A stretch of 64,000 nucleotides of DNA from Ophioderma brevispina (lineage: Eukaryota; Echinodermata; Ophiuroidea; Amphilepidida; Ophiodermatidae): contig JAMKCH010005424.1 in assembly GCA_023653785.1 (NCBI GenBank), forward strand, positions 1 through 64,000, given 5' to 3'. Each line of letters opens with the position of its first letter. The stretch's first letter is position 1. The notes under the pieces were generated by a model that worked only from the letters and a program-made list of their open reading frames with translations, was not told the DNA's origin and ran no database searches. The translations under genes and the position numbers were made by a program. This document shows positions 12,702-25,856 of this stretch, piece after piece.

Positions 12702-12968
12702 TCACCAAAATAGCATACTTAACGACATTCCTTCCGCGTCCCTAAAAGTGTAACTTAATAAAAACCAAAGAAATACCGCCATGTTGACAAGCTCTAAACC
12801 GGTACTGATCGCCCGCAAATTGGCGCATGCGCTGCAATGAACGAGTAAATTTCTCAGAATCTTTTGCTGAGTATGGTGAATGAAGTCATGCATGCCCGTA
12901 CGCGGGCCCCCAAAATTCCCCACAAAGGTTTTCCTAGCCAATTTCCGCGGGGCAAAATTGAATGACAA
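12702..12968 (-). promoter_or_regulatory. CpG-rich block with NRF1-type and YY1-type motifs
   Basis: A perfect GCGCATGCGC palindrome (NRF1 consensus core) lies at 12823-12832. CCGCCATGTTG lies at 12776-12786; read on the minus strand it is CAACATGGCGG, the YY1-type initiator that commonly overlaps a start codon. On that strand the ATG begins a short hydrophobic frame (MAVFLWFLLSYTF). The surrounding 200 bp has many CpGs in otherwise CpG-poor sequence. This could be the promoter and first exon of a minus-strand gene, or a CpG-rich repeat. No downstream exon was identified. Confidence 0.35.
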
Positions 12969-14129
12969 GTTAAAAAGGTATTCGCAAGTCTGAACTGCTG
13001 GCGATCAATTTTGGCTAAATGTGCAGGCCGGTTTAATAACTGGTGCCATTAATTTCCCCAAGATCTGAATTGCGGCTCTGTTTCAGTATTGAATTACATC
13101 ACATCCTGTTTGGCAAAAGTAGGAATGTGCAATACTGTGGGCAAAGCTAAAAGTCAATCCGTTTAACCCAATCAAATATGCTCAATGATTAGTTTAAATG
13201 CAGTTTAATTTTTGAATGTTTCAACTAATCCCCAGACAAATATGTGCAGGACCTGAACTTAGATCGTTTCTTAAATGGATTAACTATTCTCATAGAGAAA
13301 GAAGTGAATGACTCAAACTGTTAGAAAAGGTAATCATTTAAGGAAAAGACAAAACCTAAACTTACATCCAATTAAATATTCCCTTGTCTCCCGTTCCTCG
13401 TTGATAAAAAAAATGAACAAAACACAAGAAAGAGCAAAACCTAAACAAGAAAACAAAATCAAAATCATAGGCCACCCCATTTTCGCCAGTTCATGATACC
13501 ATTTTAAAATTTAAAAATGGAAAACAGGATACACCATTGTTCTATTATGTCAAATGAAATTAAATGGGAAATTGTTCATTTGTTTTGCCAGCAATGAAAC
13601 AGAAAATCCAATCCAAGCCTATCGTATAAGGCCATCCTAACTTCACGAAATTGATACACATTACTCCTAAATCAAAGCACCGTTGTTTAACCGAAAGATT
13701 ATAAATGAATTTGAATTAACAAAAACGAAAATGAAGTCTTGTAGTGCGAAAAAGAAATCAGTGTTGGTGCCGCGTGTCTGAAATCGCGCGAAATTGCGAA
13801 ATAAAGGTTCCAAATTGTCAAGTTAAACTTGGTTAAGTTTAGACATGGACAAAGGAGAGAAGGACCTACAACAAACTAGTTTCAAAGTCAGGAACACGGC
13901 TTAAGGTAATGCGATAATCATCTTCGTAGTAGGAGAGGTGCCTTACCATCACTTAGCACGAGAGGTTCTTACACGAAATCATGGTCAAGGACCCTAAACA
14001 GTCACTGCGTGGTACAACGTCTATATTGCGACTGAATGAGCGAGAATGCCTACTTGCAATATTGATTATGGTCCGGATGTTAGTGTTACGGTGCACTGTA
14101 ATGCCCATTGAATTCACCATAGTACATGT
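12969..14129. other. No feature seen
   Basis: AT-rich and non-coding by inspection. Confidence 0.4.
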
Positions 14130-15010
14130 GGAACTGTATTTTTGTGAAAATTTCATATACAATCTTGCAACCAAAGTTTTTCTAAATCAAAATTGTATGA
14201 GGATTCCAAAAATCCTGGGTGTCATTTTTTAAAATGTGTTTTGGGATGTATTCTAGGGGGCAAGGTATATACAGGGGTCAAAATATAAAGGGGCAAAACG
14301 TGTTTTAAAGTATACCATCATGTTCAGTACCTTTCAAGGATTACAGAAAGGTATAGTTTACCCTACACGAGGGTTATAGTACAAGAGTTACAAGGCAAAA
14401 CGGATTCAAGGTCACACTGGGGGTGAAAAATTCAGATTGATCGGTTTGTTTTAAAAATGGTACCAAATTGTTCGTCTCACTGTACAGAAGCCGAAAATAT
14501 ACAGGTCGCGTTGTCAATGACGTTTTGATGATAATTAACAGGGGAAATATGGCTGTGGTCCACAGGGTCTATGGGAGACCACTAGTCATATCTGCAAAAG
14601 TCTTACTTTGAAAGGTGAAACGCAGAATCTATGTACATTTTCTTATTTAGTATGACCCAATGAACGATTTAAAACCAGTTTCAACAAAATCGGACCATTC
14701 TATAAATAATGACCTTGAACTTTCTTGAGCCTACTGTACTAAAACAATAGGTCGTCAATATGGCAAACTATACCATTTTAGAAACCTTATGAACAACCGA
14801 AGAGATTGGTATAAATTTTAAAACAATTTAAACACTTTTATTCCCCTGTACAAATTTTGCCCCCCTTATAAAACATCCAAGAACACATTTTAAAAAATGA
14901 CACCCATGATTTTCAGATTCTACATGAAATTCTGTATTAGAAAAACATTGGTGTCAAAATTGTATATGAAAAAAACTAAACCAAAACATTAATTCCATTT
15001 CCCCATGTAC
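14130..15010. mobile_element. Foldback or MITE-like element of about 0.85 kb
   Basis: The left arm at 14137-14300 (TTCATATACAAT, TTTTTCTAA, GGGTGTCATTTTTTAAAATG then TGTTTTGGGATGT, AGGGGGCAA) is repeated inverted at 14830-14985, which reads on the minus strand as TTCATATACAAT, TTTTTCTAA, GGGTGTCATTTTTTAAAATG, TGTTCTTGGATGT, AAGGGGGGCAAA. The arms are about 140-160 bp. The centre has no open frame. It shares phrases with family R2. Confidence 0.8.
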
Positions 15011-18000
15011 TACCATAAAGTGCAAGTTTTGATGAAGGAGTTTTGCGTCTTTATAGTAGGAATGTCACAAGAGTCAATTTGTTCCCCTGAAATACCATGC
15101 AATCAATGTTGAAAAGGGTTAGTTAAAGAAATCGGAAATCAAAAACCACAGCATTTATTTTCAATCTGATTTCAGGTTTAAAAAGCAAAAGGATTAGTTA
15201 TAATTTAATAGCTGCTTAATTTGGTAATGGTTGGGAATCCATAAGTTCACCAAACAGTTGTGTTAAAACTGTAGAAATCCATGCAAACCTGAGTCAATGG
15301 CACCATAAAAGAGCAGCTGTTTTGTGGGTCCTCATGACTTTCAGGTAAAATTCCGAGGTTATTTCGACATCCGATTTTGCCCAAATTTGGATCTATCATT
15401 CATGACGATAGTATACGAATACCTACTTAAAGACTTTAAATTCAAGGTCCCATTTGTATATTTGCTCAGAGATTTTCACATTTTCATCAATTTTGTCCCA
15501 TTTTTGCTCATTTTTTGCACATTTAAGAACTTTCTTGGAGTCCATATTTTAAGTCTTCACACATGGTACATTGTCAATATTTTTGTCATATTTCTACCAA
15601 GTTTTTTGTAAAAACTCAAACAGGATCACTTCGGGATTTGGACTTTTGTTTAATTTCAGTTCGGTACACATTGTACAGCATTACCCATAGGCAAAATTTC
15701 AGGAAAAGCTTCGAAATGAAAATATTTAAAAATCTGTAACTTTTGATCTGTTCAATGGATTTCCTTGGTTGTTTTTATTAAAAATATTTTTTGTTCTTTT
15801 TATCAATATGGAAATCAAACAGACTTTGAAATACTTTGAAAATATGGTCTAATATCCCTATTTATAGGTAGGGCGTTCTTTCTCGGCCACTTTTGCACGA
15901 CGCGCTGTACCTCCATAGTTGGGGACTGTAGTGCACAGATCTCATGTGAGTGTGCAAATCTGGATAAAACTGTGACTTTTGGTACACAAGTACTTTATGC
16001 ATTGATAATAAAAAAATGATGGAAGCACTTGCCACATCCCTTTCATGGCCCCCAGCTTGGAGTTCAAGTTTACACAGGGGTAACAAATTTAAAATGTTCC
16101 GATTGTGTAGAAAAGCACACCATGATGCTTTTCTGGTTACAAGGATTCCAAAAAGGTATAGTTTATACTACCTATGGCTTATAGTTTTGGAATTATGGGG
16201 TAAAAACTGTAAAAATGGTGACAAAGTCAATTTTGGTTTGTACAGGGGTCAAAAATTAAAAGTTGCTCCATTTTTGTAAAACGTGGTTCAAGTTGTTGGT
16301 TCAGCTCATAGAAAGAAATATAGGAATAGTTTTGACTATCTTAAGTGTTTGGTTATTAACCAAAATGGCGAATAAAGTCAACAGCTATTGGCAGCTATTG
16401 GATTCTATTGACCTGTGACCTATTTTTTTGAATAACGTGAAAACTAAGCATATCAATATAGGCAAACTCTCCTTTTTGCCATCCTTATTTAAGCTAGGGA
16501 AACAATTTGCACCATATATTTCCTGAATCAAAGTAACTGGCCAAGTTACTATTCTAAATATGAGTAAAGGAAAATACTGCACAGACGATAAAAGACCGTG
16601 GATAAAACAATAACGACAAATATTTTAGTAATTTATTTTTACAAACAAAAGACAGGATTAGTTACCAGGAGATTGTTGTAGTTAAAAGACATTTTATTCA
16701 ACTTTTCAATGTGAACCTGCTTCAACGATCTAAGGCAAACTTGGAATGGGGTAATTTGACAGCGGATTACATAATAGCTTTTGTTTTCAAAACTAGTGAA
16801 CCATATCAGACAAAATTGGACAGGATGTACGAAACTAGTTTGTCATTCAGAATCTGTTATAAAATTTGAATAATTCTCAGTAACTTTGAAATTATAGCAC
16901 CAACTGCGAAGATTGCATTTATTTTGGGACACTCTGGTGAAGATAGCCTAACTCTGTTCAATTGGTTCTCACACAAATGACATCATATGCATTGCATCAT
17001 CTTATATTAATGACATCATGGGAAACTCCCTATTTTGCAATCTGTTTTGTAACATACAGCTATTTATAGTACTTAGCTCAAACAACATCTTAAATCCCAA
17101 AATGCCATTTTTTGCCACTTTTCAAAAATCACGGAGCCAAAATCTCAAGTATCTCATTTTCAATGTTTCAATTTTTTTCTCGACATTTGCATATTTTAAT
17201 AGGTGAAAGACCATTTTACCCGAAATACCAATGTTTAGTTTGGAGTTTCGTGTTCTTAACTCTGCTAATATGCACTCAAAGTTAGGTGTATATCTTCTGT
17301 AATGCCTGGTTGTAATGTTTATCAATCTTTTTTTTTTTTTATCTCTCCTCAGGGTGGATGTTTGAGCGTAGTTATGATACACCGAGAAAAATTCCTTGCA
17401 TATGGAATTTTTTGTTGCACCATTGAAATCAACAGCATCTTTCTACACATTCGGCAGTTACTAGTGATGTATGACGTACCAAAATCGTCCGCCATCTTTA
17501 GAATTAACAACATTGTGTACATTATAACATTCATATTAGTTCGCACCCCACCAACGCTTGTTTGGTACAATCTTCCTTTACGATGACCGAGGAAGGGATG
17601 ACCGAACTATTGGCACAATACCTGATTATGGTGCAGCGGGTTTATTGTATGTGGAATATACATCTGTGTTACAAGCTTCTTAAAACAGTGATATTCTATT
17701 TTAAAGGAATTAATTGCAAACGTGGGCATCTCGGTGGGGGGTGGGGACTCAATTTGGCAATTTTGGATTTGGGACGGGGGGTGGGTTTGATGGAATGCGC
17801 AACCTTAATTACCTAGTACCACTTAGAAAAACAAGGACCCATTCCTAAAACCGGTTCCATAATATGACGACTAGGGGTTAAGGCAATCAACGTTTAAGCC
17901 AATTTTGAATTTGCCGCCAATCACTGCTGTGTTGCCATCAATTGTCGCTGACGAAGTCAAATCCGGTAAGGTAGCGACCGGAGACGGCCGAAATTATCCC

Positions 18001-18578
18001 TCGTTTCCGTGCGGCAAATTTTGAGGCAAATGTTGAAATATTTTGTGAAGGCAAAAACACGTCGTTGTGATTCCGTACAGAATTCGGTTGATACGGGCCG
18101 TCTGTAGTTCGTTGTGAGAATCGTCACACTTTCGTTAGGTGTCGGTTGTCAACGGACATTGACGACAAAAACAACGGCAAGCGACGTCACATCCGTCCCT
18201 GACGGACACATTGTTGCACAGTAACGACATTCTAACAACCTTAGTGCCACAAATGGCTTGCGAATTTGTCCGGTGGGGACTGGTGTGGACGGAGAGTGGC
18301 GGATTGTACTATCTGAGTCATGCCAGAAACAATGGACAGAGTGGGAATGCCAAATTCGGACTATTTTACGACCCGTTACACACAACAGGATTTGTGTCGC
18401 GCTGACGTTACGTCCATCGTCCAGCCGTCTCGGACATGTTATTGTTGTCGGGCTCCATTGAGACATCGTCACTAACCGCCCAGACATCGTCCGGCCGATT
18501 TTGTTCCTGACTCCGTTTCCCTACCGTACATCCATTTCGTCCATGCCCCTTTGCCATCGTGTTATATGCAAGGTTGTT
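15011..18578. other. No supported gene; R2 fragment and CpG-richer patch
   Basis: An R2-like fragment occupies about 16090-16280 (AAAAAGGTATAGTTTA, then TACAGGGGTCAAAA). A CpG-rich patch at 17940-18560 contains repeated CGTC and GACGG words and overlapping open frames on both strands (18149-18487 minus, 18211-18461 plus). They give no recognisable protein. Confidence 0.45.
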
Positions 18579-21531
18579 ATGGAATGCTCAGAGCGGACAT
18601 TTAAAATACGGAGTTTGCACCGCTATCCGGTCAAACTCCACGTTCTATTGGTCAAAAAAATCCACGCTCTATATGTAAACTTCACGCTCTATCGGTCACA
18701 CTTCACGTCACGTCATGTACACAATCTGACGAAGATCTATAAATTCACGACTCTATATGTCAAAACTTCACGCTCTATCGGTCAACCTTCAACGTTCACG
18801 TCGAAGGTACCAATCTGACGACGATCTACACTTTGCGCACGTCGATGTTTTTGTCGGACGCCGATTTTTTCAAATTGTGGGAGACGGGCGCTTATTCATG
18901 TTTTTTTTGGTTACGACGGCCATTTTGAAATACGGTCCTGTGTTTAAATTTCAGATGAGAGTTAACACAGGTAAAGAATTGCAACCATGAAAAAATGTAG
19001 TTTTTGAAAAAAAAATTGGATGGGATTACACTCTTTTAAAAATGTGCATTGTCTCTAATTAAATTGATGTCAATATTTTGTTAATATGTTGAAAAATGAC
19101 CATACTCTTATCTCATTACCAATTAAAATATTATCCCTCTAAGTACAGCAGTCAGACATTTTACGCATCACAAGTCCTACGATCCCAAACGCGCTGGTTC
19201 TACACTGTAGCTTCCGCCATTTGCTTGCAGTCTTTTTATGTAGTATAGCAAACTTAACAAGTGTCCACACAAGCCACTTACTGCCACTATTCTTTCAAGT
19301 TGAAAGTTCACACAAAAGAACTATATCCATGGATGCAAAACACCATAAATTTATAAAATTGGCGAAAGCTTCATTTCACAAAATTATTTATTAGCAATAT
19401 TGCTGGAATAGTTGGCATACTATGTAATAGAGGGGTCAACTAATATCATGACCATGAGACAAATAGTTACCCTGATTGTATCATTTTTTAAACTTGAAGC
19501 AGGGCATCCATGCCAATTCGAGGTACACCATCATCTGCAAGGGTTTCTTTCTTTTGGGTTGTACTAAAAGATACTTCAGGAAGAAACAAAAATCCTGGAA
19601 ATTTGAGCTCTGTACCTCTTTATGCGGGAAATCAAGGTTTTGACCCCCAGTTTTAAAGCTAGTGCAACCCAGGCTTAGGATCACGAAATACCCTTAAGGG
19701 AACCCTATTTCGAGGACAAATTCGTTCCCAAGCCCCCAAGCTCAAAAATCGGGGCTGCACATCCCACTAGGGCGTGGCCAGGAAATGTTATTGAGGGGGG
19801 ATGGACTAAGATGTTTGAACCATGTGAGGAGGAAGCGAGCGGAAAGCGATCGAGCCGACCTAACGGATGGGGGTTGCAGGGGCCCGCACTTAGGGCCCCT
19901 GGTGGGGTCCAGGGGTTTTAAAGTTTTCAAGACCTAGCCTTTCCTTGCCGTACTTCTTCCGACACTTTGTGATCCGCATTTGCATGAAAAAATCCAAAAT
20001 AAATGTACATACAATTATCCATTTGTTCACTGCTAAGCCGTATGTATTTGACGTTGATGTTACAAGCAATTAATTCAGACCCATCGTAGCGAACAGGTCG
20101 ATAGGGCATGTTTCTCCTTTTCTTTTTCTCCTTCTCTGTTCCTCTTCTTTTCTTCTTCTTTTTTCTTTCTCCTTCTTCTTTTACCTTTTTCTTCTCCTTT
20201 TTCTTCATTCCTCTTTTTTCTTGAGCACTTTAAGGGTGGGCTTGAGCCCCAACCCAAAGACACAGGGTACGCCAGTGATATCCCTACCTAAAAACGTTAA
20301 CTGCCCGCCCCTGGGCAAAACGATGTCATCTTGTTCTGCGAGTACATGCACCATAAAAAATATGTTGCGTTATGCTTATGTTATATATACCATGTTCACA
20401 AAGCCAGTGTGATCCGACCTACCGGCTAGCAGATTGTCACTAACCTACAAATAGAGGGCTCCCTTCAAATTTAAAACGTATACAAATCATTGAAAAACCC
20501 AAGCATTTAAAACCCAAGAACCCCTACCCTTCACAATACCGTGATACATAATCTTATCACATAATTGGTGACTAAAGTTCATAAAACCTAAGCACTTTTT
20601 GTAAAAAAATGGCCCTTCGTGGAGAAAAATCAAAGACCTTTCATGAATAGGGGCTAGGGCATACACCATTGTACAGTGCCGTGCACATTTTCAGTGTATT
20701 TCACTGAAATTCATGACTGTTTTGTGGTCCATACCAAATTTCCTACTGTTATTCCGAGGGTAGAAAACGGGTTAATCCCTTCATTTTGGAAGAGGTTGTA
20801 ATGCCATCCAGCCCTAACACTGTTCTGTTCCAATGAATGAGATTATTTTATGCATGTGGACCAACACTCTTTCTAGCATAGGCCTAGTAGAGCCTATCCA
20901 AGGGTCCTAGGGGCTATGTAGTATACCATTAATACTTTGCATATTCCTCATATTTATGTTTTACACACAGCAGAAAAATACATAAGACCTATGTCACTCT
21001 CTCTCTCTCGAGCCCAGTGGCTTATAACGAAATTTAAATCAAAGCGAGAAGAGGCAGATTGTAAACATTGCTGCTCTTCCATCTTGCCGCCACTTTTTGG
21101 TATTTTTTATGTAAAGCTCGTCCCAAAATTGCAAAAAATAGAGCGGGTATTTTTGTACATTCGACGTGATGTGAAAAGTTTGTTTCAGTGTGTACATCGA
21201 CGTGAGGTGAAGTTGTGAAGTTTGACCATAGAGAGTGAAGTTGACCGATAGAGCGTTGAAGTAAGATCGTCGTCAGATTTGTAAATCGATCGTTACGTGA
21301 AGTTGAACCTATAGAGAGTGTGGAGTTGAAACTATAGAGCGTGAAGAATAGATCGTCGTAAGATTTGAACATCGACGTGACGTGAAGTTGACCGATAGAA
21401 CGTGGAGTTTGACCAATAGAACGGGAATGAAGGAGACCTATAGAGCGTGAGTTCGACCAATAGAGCGTGAAAATTGAAGTTTGACCTATAGAGCGTCAAA
21501 CTCGTTATGTATGACCGCTCTGGCATTCCAT
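18579..21531. mobile_element. 3-kb foldback element with tandem-repeat arms
   Basis: The outer ends are inverted copies: left ATGGAATGCTCAGAGCGG at 18579, and right, read on the minus strand, ATGGAATGCCAGAGCGG ending at 21531. Each arm (left 18600-18870, right 21130-21510) is an array of a word close to CACGCTCTATNGGTCAAACTT, with NGG read as CGG, AGG or TGG. Longer-period blocks with CACGTCGATGT and CTGACGACGATCTA are interspersed. This is the architecture of FB/foldback transposons. The middle (18.96-21.1 kb) holds a nested repeat and a pyrimidine tract but no transposase. Confidence 0.85.
19767..20278. mobile_element. Small element ending in GCGTGGCC/GGCGTACC-type termini
   Basis: The left edge CACTAGGGCGTGGCCAGG and the right edge read on the minus strand, CACTGGCGTACCCTG, are similar inverted termini. 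Inside are GCGAGCGGAAAGCGATCG, the near-palindromic GGGCCCGCACTTAGGGCCC, and a CT-rich tract (20110-20220). It is nested in the 18579-21531 foldback. Confidence 0.5.
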
Positions 21532-22931
21532 ATTGTTTCCTCATGAGAAAAAGCGACCAGTTGGAGAGCCACATCGGCGTATACCTTGTTTATATCTTGA
21601 GCAAGGGCGGGGACGGAGCACAAATCATAGGAGGGCGACGAAATTACACGATTACCCCTAATTTTTCAAAGTTTATTTTAAATCCCCCTGTTTTTTCATG
21701 ATTGAAAATTGCAGGGTGCGGCCCGCTCCACTTGCCACCCCCACTGGCGCCGCCCCTGATGGTTAAGGACTCCTAGTCACTACCACTGGGCATAGCCCTT
21801 TTATAGAGTATGTTGTATATAAGTTTGGGGTATGCGGCAGACAAAAAAATTAATCAAAGTTGATTACGGGTTTGATTTACAGCAGAAAAGCCGATTTCAC
21901 GATTTAAAGTTTGATGTGGAATGGCCGTGGTGGTTCCGTGGCCCATACACGAGTGTCCAAATTATTTACTGTTACCCCATACAACAATTTTTAAACAACC
22001 ATCAGTGGTTTGAGAAATAAAGAAAATTATTGCTTGGTGGGTTTTTAGGTTTTTTTTAGGAATGTTCTGTCCAAGCCAGGTCGACGTGATTTTTCTTGGC
22101 TGTCCGTCGTCTGCTTTGGGGAGGTGATCTCTGAGTATAAGGCGATTGCATGGGAGGCTCAATAGGTTAACTTGACAGACCTATCCTCTAGAATCCAAGC
22201 AAAGCATAGAATACAAAAGAGCCCACCTGGAGAAAAATCTGAAATTGTTCAGGTGAACCAGGATGGAATGGCCACGTGGCAAAAATACGAATCCAAACAA
22301 AAGTCGGCATTTTTAGATATTTCCTTTAAAGCTCAATCGTTGCATTTCCTTAATGCAATAACAACGCCTTTTTGAAGAGCAACCCCACATTTGAAAAAAC
22401 GTGAGATTTTTGACCAGTCTAGTTATAGACTGTACCCCAGTTCTCGGAATCTGTCTCTGGGGTTAGAAGGCGGCACTCGTGAAAAGAGAATGCTAAAATA
22501 AAAACTTGAGGACACTTTCAAATTACCACCCCCCTGGGACAGCCTGCCAACCAAACTTGCCACCACAGACGGAATTACACAGGGTCCTGGAATTCAACAC
22601 TAGGTTAGGGAGTAGCCCACGGTGTTGGGGTTGCAAGAGTCTAAGTGTTAATCAGTCGCTTAAGCCTTTCATCACGTGGGACCCGGGGGCGGGTTCTAGT
22701 CTAGTAAAGCATACCTGCGACGGTAATTGCGAAAAGTGCGTATTTGTCATCAAAAGAAAGCGATTTTTGTAACTAGTTCGGCGAAATCGGCATCCCCGAT
22801 TATAATCTACCGGGGTTAGGCTAGAGCCTGGAAAACGCTAAAGTTCCTGTCGTTTCTGTTTTAAAATGCAAAAATTTAACTACTTAACTGTGCGCTGTTA
22901 AGATTGTCTTTGCCAGCAAGCCCTGAAAGGG
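21532..22931. other. No feature seen
   Basis: Mixed-composition non-coding sequence. GGCGCCGCCCCTGATGG at 21746 resembles the end of the 57.7-kb repeat. Confidence 0.4.
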
Positions 22932-23039
22932 AAATGATTTGCGACGATTTCTTCAGGCGGCGTAATAATAATAAAATTGTCAACGCGCATTTGAGGCTGG
23001 TACGGGGATTAAGCCTGTAGTATAAAAAAACTGGTTGGT

Positions 23040-24747
23040 TATTAAAAACCGAACAGCAAATGTTGAGCGTCAGACACTTTCTTTTGCGATTAAATTGACA
23101 AGTTCAGCTTAAAGGGGACAAATGGCATGCAAAAACAAAATGGACATAATGGAAAAAAAAGGACCTTACTGAAATCACTTCCACGAGTTTGAAACAGTTT
23201 GGATGTGTACATCTGAAAAACAGTTAAAAAAAAGGAAGAGGTCCAGGGGGAGGGTGAAGGTGTGGCAATTTCCGGAACAGAAAAGCAAGGTGTTCACATC
23301 CCCATGATCCCTGACAGAATTTACAAGGTATCTAGCATGTTTTGCGACCACCAGTCCAAAAGCATTCAGGACGGGATTCAGGCATTGTACTTAGGCTTGT
23401 ATAGTATTGATCTGGTAAGTGAAATATGGAGTAGCCGGTTATTAGCACATACAGAGTGGTCCAAAAAAAGTTTACACTTTTCTCGGCAAAATTTCAAAAG
23501 TGGGTAGGACATATCCAAATAGTTTGAAAGTATTATCAACTACAATATCTTGTGGGAACCTGGTGAACAACGGCATGGAAAACAAACGCTGCCAGGCACA
23601 AAAACTGGCCACCAGCTAGAGCCCAAAAGGTCAAAAAACCACTTTGCACACCCGGAAAGTCTCTGCACTCTGTTGGCGGTCACGAATTATAACCAAAGAT
23701 TGATACAAACATTGAACAACGCCACTTCGTCATGGGACTTAATAATAACCACAAAGGTAGAATTAAGACACCTCAAATTATGTCAAGGTTATCTTATAAA
23801 TTTAAAACTAAAAAAGGTACAATATTTACTTATTTTATGACTTGTACCCAAAACCATGCACACTTCAGAAAATATACAGCAGAGTTCTCGATCAGTCATG
23901 GCAAGAAAAAACCTGATGGATCTTTCAATTTTAAAATTCTCCCCCAATTGAAATCAAACTTAATTATTATGTAAATAAGTATTTTAAAAATTCAGTTTCA
24001 TCGGTTGAGATCATCTATTCAAACTTCTCAAAACGGTAAACAACCACTTCACACAAACATCGAAGGGTGTGCGTCAGCTAGTTTGTTAAGTGAGTCCTCC
24101 AGTTCACGCAATGGAATTGATTTTGTTAAAACATAATGGTTTTCATAGGACGTGCGTGTGGTGCAAAGTGGGGTTTGACCAATTTTCGCTATATGGCCGC
24201 TATGTTTGTTATTGAGCTTTGGTTTACAACGCCCGTTTTCACCTAGGTTATAAACAAGGATACTCTTGGTAATTAATAAATATCTTAAAAAAGTGATATG
24301 TCCCACCCATTTGAGAGATTTGCAGATATTAAAAGGTAACCTTTTTTTTGGACCACCACTGTATACAATAGTTAATGGTCTGTGAGGCTGATGAACAAGC
24401 CCATGCTTTTCAACGTTTGGTAAGATGCGTGGCAGTAACGTCAGCATCCTGGTTCCAGAAATTGCCACAAACTGCCACAACCCCACCCGGACCACACCCA
24501 GTCTCCCTGTTGTTCCTGTTTTACAGAATGTAAACATCCAAATGTTTTCAAACTCGTGGAATTGATTTCAGTAACGGGTCCTTTATTATGTCATTTTTTC
24601 ATGCCATTTATGTCCCTTTTAAACCATATCTTGAGATGTTTCACTAGGCCAAATTACAATACAAACTGGGCAAAAAAAAAAAAAAAAAATCCATTTGGGG
24701 GGAATTTAGGGGCACTCTTGAAACATGTGTTGTTATTGCTTTAATGT
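23040..24747. mobile_element. Foldback element inside unit 1
   Basis: The left arm, about 23040-23600, and the right arm, about 24190-24747, are inverted copies. Left CCACGAGTTTGAAACAGTTTGGATGT and GTGTGGCAATTTCCGGAACA correspond on the minus strand to CCACGAGTTTGAAAACATTTGGATGT and TTGTGGCAATTTCTGGAACC. AGTGGTCCAAAAAAAG and GTAGGACATATCC-like phrases also pair. The arms are about 500 bp. The right end (AGGGGCACTCTTGAAACATG, then TTGTTATTGCTTTA) resembles the MITE ends at 39232 and 58428. Confidence 0.8.
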
Positions 24748-25079
24748 AATCATTACAATTCGTTTTCTCTATATTCTTTAGAATTACAAAACAATTATCA
24801 GTTACCCGTAGGTTTTCCATAAAAAAATGGACTAAGCAGGAGTTATGACAAATACCCATGCATATTTCAAATGGCTAAACACAGAACTATAACTTTACAT
24901 ATCTGTAACGGTAAATCTGACAATCACTGCGATAAAGAGAGTAGGCCGATTTTCTTGTTAGATCCTAGGGGTGCTTGTGGATTTTTAGAAGTGTTATTAA
25001 AACTGCAGTTCAGTTAAGGGGCGTTCGGGATTATTTAGAAATATTAAATTTTCTGATATGTGTTGCTTACAGGGCCAAT

Positions 25080-25330
25080 AGCACATCGTTCTGCATTGTA
25101 TATTCGCCGCGTTGAATAGTGGACGTATTTGTGCGACGTATTTTTTCAGTTCACGGTTAGGAGTTGTGAGTGGTATTTATCGTTTTCACATAGTGACGTT
25201 ATTTGCACAAGCGCGGTCACATAACGGGTAATTTGCGCGAGTATTCGTCTATTTACAAGGTTAAAATTGCTTATTTGTCGTTTTCACACAGTGAACGTAT
25301 TTTATTTATACATCATATTTGCGTATATCT
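25080..25330. repeat. Degenerate repeats of a GTGACGTATTTGCGCGACG-like word
   Basis: Variants of CGTTTTCACA(C)AGTGACGT and ATTTGCGCGA(CG) recur four to five times (near 25119, 25185, 25236, 25282), and again in unit 2 at about 29870-30060. The TGACGT core equals a CRE half or full site, but the arrangement looks like a degenerate tandem within a repeat rather than a promoter. Confidence 0.5.
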
Positions 25331-25856
25331 AAATAAATTGGAAGGTTATTGAGTTAAATATTATTTGAAATTTAACTGATTTCGGTGATTTCCGCTAGGG
25401 TTTTACTGGAAAATATTTGTGGTAAATTAACAGTTATGGAGACAAATTAAAAAATCGCGAAAACCTTCAACCGTTTTATCGAAATGCCGTATTTGCAAAT
25501 ACGTCAGTATGTGACGCGACCGACGGAAATAATGAGATTTACAAAAAGCCAAAAACTTAAGAGTTTTCCAATGGAAACCCAACGTGTACATGTGTGGGAT
25601 AACCCAAAATAAAGCACAAAAAAAATCAAGAAAAACACAATGGTGCAGGTTTCAACAAAGTGAGTAGAATTACATGATTGATAATTGTATATAGTGCAAA
25701 ACAAAGGCCACCCAATGGTATGGCTAAAACGATGTTGGAAAAAGAAAAGACCCTGTCAACTCGGTTGAGAGTAATAGTATAGAGCTAAGAAAACCTTGGC
25801 TAGCAACACTGCACACAGAGCCCAAGCAGGAGATGAGCGCCGGTGTGGAAAAGTAA

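Noticed and set aside
18149..18487. 112-codon minus-strand frame in a CpG-rich patch
   Set aside because: Open on both strands at once, as expected of stop-poor GC-rich sequence; no domain.
24049..24537. 162-codon minus-strand open frame
   Set aside because: It lies in an arm of a foldback repeat, shows no known domain, and is not preserved in the second tandem unit.
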